From IMG/VR virus record IMGVR_UViG_3300025098_000362, positions 1-20,298 of that record: a stretch of DNA of 20,298 nucleotides; one strand, written 5' to 3'. The notes under the pieces were generated by a model, which was given only the letters and a program-made list of their open reading frames with translations, searched no databases and was not told the DNA's origin. Source of the DNA: a virus. Every line of letters begins with the position of its first letter. Position 1 is the stretch's first letter. Of the stretch, positions 14,325 to 20,298 are shown in pieces. The position numbers and the translations under genes were made by a program.

Positions 14325-17300
14325 ATGGCAAATAGATATCCAATTATAGTAGATACCACAAACGGAAACCAATTTCGTGAATTACCCGAGGGTGATAATC
14401 TTTTATTAACTGGCAGTAACATTGTTAATGCATTAAATATTAGTGTAATTGGCACAGTAGAAGCACAAAAAATAGTAATTCAAGGTGTTGAATTTACAGG
14501 TGAATATGATGATTTATTAAACAAACCTGTAATACCAAGTAGCATTTTAGAACTAGGTGTGTTAGACGGTGCAGTTGGACAAGTACTTACAACTAATGGT
14601 TCTGGAATAATTAGTTTCCAAAACATACCTGCACAAGATCCTGTACTAGGTGGCGCACTAAGTGGAACTGCTGGCAATGCAACAATTAACAATAATACAA
14701 TTACTGTTAATGAACTAGACGTTGTTGAAGGAACTTCGGGACAAGTATTAGCAACTGACGGAAACGGCAACTTACAGTTTATAACAATGACAGGAGGTAG
14801 TGGCGGCACTGGCGGCGCATCTAACTTCTTACAACTTCTTGGTACTATCGGATTAGGCCAAATACAAGATGACTTTCTTACTCCTGCCAAACTCAAAGAC
14901 AACTCACAAACACCAACAGCAGGACAATACCTTACAGTAGATACTAACGGTGATTTTGAATATTTAGATCTTCCAGAGGGCGGCGCAGTAAGTTATGACG
15001 ACTTAACAGACAAGCCAATTATACCAACTACACTATTGGGCTTAGGCATTGCTGACGGCAACGATGGCGATTACCTAACAACTAACGGTGATGGTACATT
15101 TGCATTTAGTGAGCTAAATCAGATTGCTTCGATAAACTTTACTGGTACAACAATATCGTCAGTATCAGATAATACAAATGTTACTATTAATCCAAAAGGA
15201 ACTGGCTATCTTACAATACAAGGCAACAATGCACTTGTAATTCCAGTAGGTGACGTAAGTCAACGTGGAACAATACCACAAGGTGGTATTAGGTTTAACA
15301 CAGACACAAGTGCATTTGAAGGATTTGACGGAACATACTGGGGTAGCTTAGGTGGCGTTAAAGACGCTGACCAAGATACATATATTACAACAGAAGAATC
15401 TGCAGGTAGTGACGAAGATACATTTAAGTTTTTCACAGGTGGACAACAAAGTGCTACATTAAGTAATACGCTACTTGATATTGCTCAAGGCGTTGATGTT
15501 AAAATTAACAGTACGCAAACAGCACTTGACTTTGACAGCGGTGCTTTAAGTGTAGATGGTGGCGTAAGCATTAGAGGTAACCTACTTGTTAGTGGATCAA
15601 TTGATGTTGACCAAACATTTGATACTAGTGCAATAGTTAATACTAGTACACTAGCAGATACATTAACTAACGTTGTTACCATTAACGCTAACGACATGTC
15701 TTATTTTAAAGCAAATCAATATGTAAGATTGTTTAACGCAAGTCCTAGTGAACTTGACGAGAACGACCAACCAAGCATACCATTAGATCAGTTAACAAAT
15801 AATTTATCACTATCTGTACAATCCGTAGGTTTTGGTGATCCAGCAAGTGGTGACGAAGTTGTGTTTGATTATCGTATAGCGCAGATGGACATGGACAATG
15901 GTAAAATTAGTGAAGCAACAATAAGTGCTATTGTTGAAGTTCCTAGCGCAGCATTACTTAATTTTAATAACAACAATAACATTCAATTAACAGTGTCAAG
16001 ACAAAGTGCTAACCATGCAATTATAGTATATAGAAAGGTTGCTGCTGAGGTACAACATAAAATAGTTTATGTATTAGGTCCTAAAGAATTACAAGCAAGT
16101 TTAAGTAATATACAATGGACTGACTATTATGATTTTGACAGAGTAGATTGGGCAGGAAAAGACTTTACAAATGCGTTTACAGATACTAGTGGAATAGTAC
16201 ACCTTCCATTAACTCCTCCAGCAAATCCAGTATTTGGTTGGCATGATTCACGCATTACAAGTATTAACCTTGACGATAATCAAATTGTATTAGACGATAG
16301 TTTTGTATCAAGTTCAGCTACTTCCACAATAGTTATTGATGATACAGTTAATGTACAAACTCAGATAACACAAGCAAAAGCTCAAAACAGAAATAGTGTT
16401 GAATTAGAAAATAGAACTTATTATATTAAGCAACTAATTATACCTACAGACTTTACATTTTACGGACAAGGAGACCAAACACAATTAATTAAGACTCCTT
16501 GGTCAATGAATAGATTTACAGCAAGTAATTCAATGTTAGTACTAGACGAAGACAATTACACTACCTTTAAAAACGTAAGTATAAAGAATCTTAGACTAGA
16601 CGGAAACTTTGTAAATCAATTCCTTGCATCAGACATTGTAAACAATTATTTAAACTATGCTATACACATATACGGTAAAGATATATTATTTGAAAATCTT
16701 GAAATTGAAAATGTTATTGGCGGCGGAATTTATTCATATGATAGCTCTATTACTGAAGACCTTACAGTTTTAAACTGTGAAATAACAAACGGTACATTAT
16801 CATATGTACATGAAGAATACGGACCAGTATATTTTGATGAGACTCGAAATGTTAAAATTGCACACAATACTTTTAGAAGTTTTCCAGGTGCAGTAAGTAT
16901 TGGTGCAGTATCAAAAGGAATAGTTAGTCCTAACGTAGTTGATAACTGTGGTAGTGGTATTTTTGCATATGGTGCAAGTAAAATTATTCTTACACCAAAT
17001 ATTATATTAGGTGCTGCTAGTGAGTTTATACAAAATCCAGATGTATTAAATTCAGAGTATGATCAAGTAAATATACAGATAGAACAAAATGTAGATTATA
17101 ACAGTACACAGTATGTGTATCAAGAAAACGGACAGTTTTTTGATTTTACAGCAAACCAAGGAAGACTTACATTGTTCATTAATGAACTAATAAAAACTAA
17201 TAATGTTGAAGAATTATCAACAGATTATTCAAATGATATTGTAGGTAATCCGTATGGTGAGTTTATACAGTCGGACGCAGACTTAGCTGTTGGTAATTTT

Positions 17301-17723
17301 AAATTTAGATTGGCACAAGCTAAAGTAAACGATTTACTTGGTAGAGCTAATTTTAGCACACTACAAACTGCAAATCCAAATTCACAAGGACTAGTTTATA
17401 GAGTTGTTACAACAGAGTACGTTTATAATGGCACAGCCGACATTATAGGCGAAGGAACACAACAGCCAGGAGGACCATTTATAGTAACATTAAATGATAT
17501 ATCTGGACTTTCGGTAGGTACAATTATTAGACTGAACAATCACGGAACAACACCGCCCAATGCTACACAGGACGGTGAGATAACTGCAATAAATACTATT
17601 AACAAGACTATAAGTATTGACTTTGGTAACACTTTTGGTGATATCGTAGAAGTTGCAGAAGGTGCTACCGGAACAGTACTAATACAAAATAATTTTGTAG
17701 TCGTCAAAGGGAAAATTAACTAA
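14325..17723 (+). CDS. Fibre-type virion protein with beta-helix domain (1132 aa)
   Basis: A 1132-residue protein. The N-terminal 260 residues hold two 38-residue repeats, Y-D-D-L-x-x-K-P-x-I-P...L-T-T-N-G-x-G-x-x-x-F, at 61-98 and 224-261, with shorter related pieces between (G-Q-V-L-A-T-D-G-N-G near 139 and G-Q-Y-L-T-V-D near 201). Then come G-G-I-R-F-N-T-D and W-G-S-L-G-G-V (about 317-346), common in marine phage fibres, and from about 685 to 900 a likely right-handed beta-helix (V-E-L-E-N-R-T-Y-Y, then F-T-F-Y-G-Q-G, then N-V-S-I-K-N-L-R-L-D-G) of the pectate-lyase-like type used by fibres and tailspikes to contact or cut surface sugars. No clear catalytic Asp/Glu set can be assigned. AGGA at 14312-14315 precedes the start. 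Its stop overlaps the next ATG. Confidence 0.8.
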   Translation: MANRYPIIVDTTNGNQFRELPEGDNLLLTGSNIVNALNISVIGTVEAQKIVIQGVEFTGEYDDLLNKPVIPSSILELGVLDGAVGQVLTTNGSGIISFQNIPAQDPVLGGALSGTAGNATINNNTITVNELDVVEGTSGQVLATDGNGNLQFITMTGGSGGTGGASNFLQLLGTIGLGQIQDDFLTPAKLKDNSQTPTAGQYLTVDTNGDFEYLDLPEGGAVSYDDLTDKPIIPTTLLGLGIADGNDGDYLTTNGDGTFAFSELNQIASINFTGTTISSVSDNTNVTINPKGTGYLTIQGNNALVIPVGDVSQRGTIPQGGIRFNTDTSAFEGFDGTYWGSLGGVKDADQDTYITTEESAGSDEDTFKFFTGGQQSATLSNTLLDIAQGVDVKINSTQTALDFDSGALSVDGGVSIRGNLLVSGSIDVDQTFDTSAIVNTSTLADTLTNVVTINANDMSYFKANQYVRLFNASPSELDENDQPSIPLDQLTNNLSLSVQSVGFGDPASGDEVVFDYRIAQMDMDNGKISEATISAIVEVPSAALLNFNNNNNIQLTVSRQSANHAIIVYRKVAAEVQHKIVYVLGPKELQASLSNIQWTDYYDFDRVDWAGKDFTNAFTDTSGIVHLPLTPPANPVFGWHDSRITSINLDDNQIVLDDSFVSSSATSTIVIDDTVNVQTQITQAKAQNRNSVELENRTYYIKQLIIPTDFTFYGQGDQTQLIKTPWSMNRFTASNSMLVLDEDNYTTFKNVSIKNLRLDGNFVNQFLASDIVNNYLNYAIHIYGKDILFENLEIENVIGGGIYSYDSSITEDLTVLNCEITNGTLSYVHEEYGPVYFDETRNVKIAHNTFRSFPGAVSIGAVSKGIVSPNVVDNCGSGIFAYGASKIILTPNIILGAASEFIQNPDVLNSEYDQVNIQIEQNVDYNSTQYVYQENGQFFDFTANQGRLTLFINELIKTNNVEELSTDYSNDIVGNPYGEFIQSDADLAVGNFKFRLAQAKVNDLLGRANFSTLQTANPNSQGLVYRVVTTEYVYNGTADIIGEGTQQPGGPFIVTLNDISGLSVGTIIRLNNHGTTPPNATQDGEITAINTINKTISIDFGNTFGDIVEVAEGATGTVLIQNNFVVVKGKIN
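14505..14618 (+). repeat. 38-residue fibre repeat, copy 1
   Basis: Encodes residues 61-98 of the 1132-aa protein: Y-D-D-L-L-N-K-P-V-I-P, then L-G-V-L-D-G, then L-T-T-N-G-S-G. It has the same length as the copy at 14994-15107 and is closely related to it. Confidence 0.75.
14994..15107 (+). repeat. 38-residue fibre repeat, copy 2
   Basis: Encodes residues 224-261: Y-D-D-L-T-D-K-P-I-I-P, then L-G-I-A-D-G, then L-T-T-N-G-D-G. The first residues of the two copies are 163 residues apart. Confidence 0.75.
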
Positions 17724-20298
17724 TGTCTAGCTTGAACAATATAAACAATAACGCATCAGTAGTAAACGTAGGTCGAACAACACCAGTTACTCCAGGAGCA
17801 CAACCTGCTGCTAAGAGTATTCCAGTTGTTGTTGCAACAGACCAAACAGCTATTCCTGTTGTAGAACAAAATAAAATACAATCAGAAGTTGCACTATCAT
17901 TACTTGGTATACCAAGGTCAGAAGTTGCACTAGGTATATTTGCTGACGTTAACACATACGATGTTAACCCAACAGAATGGTCCACAGAGCCAGCAGAGTA
18001 TAGTGAGCTTTCACCTACACTTCCGCAATATACAGGTATAGGCGGAACGTTAGGTTGGGGTATTAAACACTTACCTGAGGAATCAGGTGCAATGGTTACT
18101 GCTCCACCAGATGAAACTGCTATCCTAACTTCTAAACGTTTTTTCCGTTATCAGCCAGGACGTGTTTCCGCTGCTACATTTGGTATTAAAAGTTCAAGCT
18201 ACCAAGGTGAAGTATTAGGAACTGAACAACGTCCGCAAGTACGTAACCCAGGTGTAAACAAGTACGGTATTTTTGATAAGTTTGATGGTTACTATTGGGA
18301 AACAAGCGACACAGGCCAAGGCGATCAATTCCGTGTTGTAAGACGTACACAGTCTATTATTAGAGTTAACCCACTTCCGTTTGGTAACCAAGCAGGTGAG
18401 CAGTTAGAAGATCATGCACTAGGTGGCAAGCCGCCAGCACAAGAAGCAAGTGATTACAACCAGTTTCCAACTGCTACAAAGTATTTGAATGAAAATAGAT
18501 TTGATCTTATTGCAAAGTCTGTTATACAAAACGAAGCAGTTAAATGTCATAGAGATGTTGGTTACTTCCTTGACGGTGCAGCATTTGACATTACACTAGG
18601 AACAAATTATAACGCAGTATTCCAAGGTTTAGCAGAAGCAAACTCAAATGAGTATCAAGATGATAACACACTTCCAGTAGAAGTTACTACTGCAATAACT
18701 AACACAAGAACAGAAGTAAAAGGACTTGACGATGTTAACACTGTTGGCGATGCAGCAGTTGATGTTTACTTTGATAAAATAGAAGCAATATGTGTTGATG
18801 CAGGTACAAAAGTAGACTATAGTTCAGCAACACAAACAGAACAAATAAACTTCTTAAAAGGTATTACATACACTAACCCAACTAGTGGCGCAACAGCAGG
18901 ACAGATTGCAGCTAAAGATGCAATACTTGCTAACTTAGACTTCTTAACAGAAGAAGTAAACGTTTTCATTAATAACTATTATTCGTCGCACACAGGACAA
19001 ATTGAAGCAAAGTGTGAAAGAGATGTATTGTTTGCTGTACAAGCAGTTGCATATGATATTTTATACGGCGGCAACAGTGCTACACATGATGCGGCACGTT
19101 TCTTCTTTTACGATGGATTTGGAAAAAGTGATCAAACATTAGCAGTAACAGATCAAACAGTTTTAGCATACAAGCACTTGAAAGGTGTAATTGACGATGT
19201 TATACTAGGACAAGCATATGCTCCGCAAGCACGTTGTACAAGAGATTTAGAATATATCCTAGAAGGTGTTGGATACGACATGACACTAGGCACAAACTAC
19301 CATGCTACATTCTTAGGACTAGCAGAGTCTAACAGTTCTGAATATCCAGAAGACAGTTCAGCAACAGTTAGTTCAGCAGACGGAAATGTTACAGCACCGT
19401 GGGCTAGAGTTGTTGGTGCAATTAATGAAACAGAAACACAAGCAAAGCAACTAGTAGCACTTTCTGGAGGTAACGATCCAGCAGCAATTGCAGCAATTGA
19501 TACGTTCTATGATAATTTAAGAGCAATATCAGTTAATAACAACACAAGAGTTGAATACTATTCAACAACACAGCAAAAGCAAATTAATTTCTTAAAAGGT
19601 ATTACATTTACAAATCCAACAAGTGGACGTACAGCAAGTCAACTAGCCGCTAAAGATAAGATTCAAGCAAACTACGACTTCTTAGCAGCAGAAATTAATG
19701 CATGGGTAGCACAAGAGTATCCAAACTCAAAACACCCAGTTGCAAAATGTACACGTGACGTATTATTCATAGCAAACGCAGTTGCACATGATATGTGTTA
19801 CGGTGGTAACTTTGCTACTGTAGAAGCAACAGAGTTCTTCTTCTACGAAGACTTTGCTCAAACATCAGACATACATAAAAATCAAACAGTTGCAGCATAC
19901 GAAAGACTAGTAGAAATTATTGGTGATATTGTTGAAGGTACTGCAATTACACGCTCATTTGGTAATACCGAAGTACAAGTTACTTCAGGAACAGATGCAG
20001 ATATAGCAGAAGGAGCAGCAGTAGAAGCTCTTGTACAAATTGTTGTAGATGCTATTGATGCAGATAATGACACAGGCTTACCAGCAGTTGTTAACCCAGA
20101 TACGTCATGGGCGGATTCAGGATTAACAACTGCTAAGGGTTCAATTGATAGTGGCGCAAACGGCTTGGCGACAGCTGCAAGTACTAATGCATATGCTGGC
20201 TATACACAAAACAGTGAATCACAAAATACATCAAACACTGCTACTATTGCTGAAGCTAAAAAAGCAACAGACTTAATGGCAATCATACTAGGTGTTAT
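17723..20298 (+). CDS. Large virion-type protein with tandem C-x-R-D modules (partial, at least 858 aa)
   Basis: The frame opens with ATG overlapping the previous stop (TAATG at 17721-17725) and stays open to the window edge, so the end is missing. The N-terminus is polar (M-S-S-L-N-N-I-N-N-N). Residues about 54-71 hold a short repeat S-E-V-A-L in S-E-V-A-L-S-L-L-G-I-P-R-S-E-V-A-L-G. From residue 274 four related helical modules begin with (K/R)-C-x-R-D-(V/L): at 274, 430, 504 and 675, arranged A-B-A-B, so a unit of about 230-245 residues is duplicated in tandem. Between modules lies I-N-F-L-K-G-I-T-(Y/F)-T-N-P-T-S-G, also repeated. No catalytic motif seen. Its context, after two fibre genes, points to a tail or baseplate-associated structural protein. 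Confidence 0.8.
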   Translation, partial: MSSLNNINNNASVVNVGRTTPVTPGAQPAAKSIPVVVATDQTAIPVVEQNKIQSEVALSLLGIPRSEVALGIFADVNTYDVNPTEWSTEPAEYSELSPTLPQYTGIGGTLGWGIKHLPEESGAMVTAPPDETAILTSKRFFRYQPGRVSAATFGIKSSSYQGEVLGTEQRPQVRNPGVNKYGIFDKFDGYYWETSDTGQGDQFRVVRRTQSIIRVNPLPFGNQAGEQLEDHALGGKPPAQEASDYNQFPTATKYLNENRFDLIAKSVIQNEAVKCHRDVGYFLDGAAFDITLGTNYNAVFQGLAEANSNEYQDDNTLPVEVTTAITNTRTEVKGLDDVNTVGDAAVDVYFDKIEAICVDAGTKVDYSSATQTEQINFLKGITYTNPTSGATAGQIAAKDAILANLDFLTEEVNVFINNYYSSHTGQIEAKCERDVLFAVQAVAYDILYGGNSATHDAARFFFYDGFGKSDQTLAVTDQTVLAYKHLKGVIDDVILGQAYAPQARCTRDLEYILEGVGYDMTLGTNYHATFLGLAESNSSEYPEDSSATVSSADGNVTAPWARVVGAINETETQAKQLVALSGGNDPAAIAAIDTFYDNLRAISVNNNTRVEYYSTTQQKQINFLKGITFTNPTSGRTASQLAAKDKIQANYDFLAAEINAWVAQEYPNSKHPVAKCTRDVLFIANAVAHDMCYGGNFATVEATEFFFYEDFAQTSDIHKNQTVAAYERLVEIIGDIVEGTAITRSFGNTEVQVTSGTDADIAEGAAVEALVQIVVDAIDADNDTGLPAVVNPDTSWADSGLTTAKGSIDSGANGLATAASTNAYAGYTQNSESQNTSNTATIAEAKKATDLMAIILGV
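18542..19231 (+). repeat. C-x-R-D unit 1 (residues 274-503)
   Basis: Contains K-C-H-R-D-V with L-G-T-N-Y (module A1, from 18542) and K-C-E-R-D-V with Y-G-G-N (module B1, from 19010), with the I-N-F-L-K-G-I-T linker between them. Confidence 0.75.
19232..19951 (+). repeat. C-x-R-D unit 2 (residues 504-about 743)
   Basis: Contains R-C-T-R-D-L with L-G-T-N-Y (module A2, from 19232) and K-C-T-R-D-V with Y-G-G-N (module B2, from 19745), plus the same linker. Same order as unit 1, so a tandem duplication; the right end is approximate. Confidence 0.7.

Noticed and set aside
14480-14902. A 140-codon minus-strand open frame inside the 1132-aa fibre gene
   Set aside because: Ser/Pro/Thr-rich product typical of the reverse of a Gly/Thr/Asn-rich fibre gene; no start signal seen.

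Overview
The window reads as part of the late/structural region of a tailed phage, most likely a T4-like myovirus of marine bacterioplankton. The evidence is AT-rich sequence, dense packing with overlapping or abutting genes, T4-type late promoter motifs (TATAAATA, NNTAAATA), very large modular fibre-type proteins, and the mix of accessory genes (UV-damage endonuclease, QueD-like enzyme, A-type Fe-S carrier, glycosyltransferases). No photosynthesis gene or other host-diagnostic gene is visible, so a cyanobacterial and an alphaproteobacterial (for example SAR11) host both remain possible. I see no tRNA, rRNA, CRISPR array, insertion sequence, integrase or attachment site.

Region 1 (1-2308): the C-terminal end of an upstream fibre-like gene, then a small two-helix membrane protein started by TTG, then a protein that resembles GT42/CST sialyltransferases. 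Next come a QueD-like enzyme and a GT-A type glycosyltransferase, joined directly to each other and preceded by a perfect-consensus sigma70 promoter (TTGACA-N17-TATAAT) that lies in the end of the sialyltransferase-like gene.

Region 2 (2305-4959): uvsE has its own perfect-consensus sigma70 promoter. Behind it lies a cluster of small genes on both strands: a coiled-coil protein overlapping the end of uvsE, a Lys-rich SAP/Rho-N-like protein (minus strand), a 55-aa membrane protein (plus strand), a zinc-ribbon protein (minus strand) and an IscA/HesB-type Fe-S carrier. Most of these have a T4-like late promoter hexamer TAAATA ending 20-22 bases before the start codon. One such site is a perfect 15-bp palindrome that would fire in both directions.

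Region 3 (4961-20298): three large virion-type proteins, all on the plus strand, of 3068 aa, 1132 aa and at least 858 aa (running off the window), with one 50-aa basic protein between the first two. Junctions are one base or a TAATG stop/start overlap, suggesting translational coupling. The large proteins are built from fibre modules: NDGTGD/VNENF N-terminus, K-x-YVD segments, beta-helix stretches, duplicated small domains, and a helical module carrying C-x-R-D in the last protein and degenerate copies in the first.

Taken together the layout suggests two expression classes interleaved in one region: genes with host-type sigma70 promoters (queD-glycosyltransferase, uvsE) and genes with phage late promoters (structural and small genes, including the Fe-S carrier joined to the giant fibre gene). 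This is inference from motifs, not from expression data.
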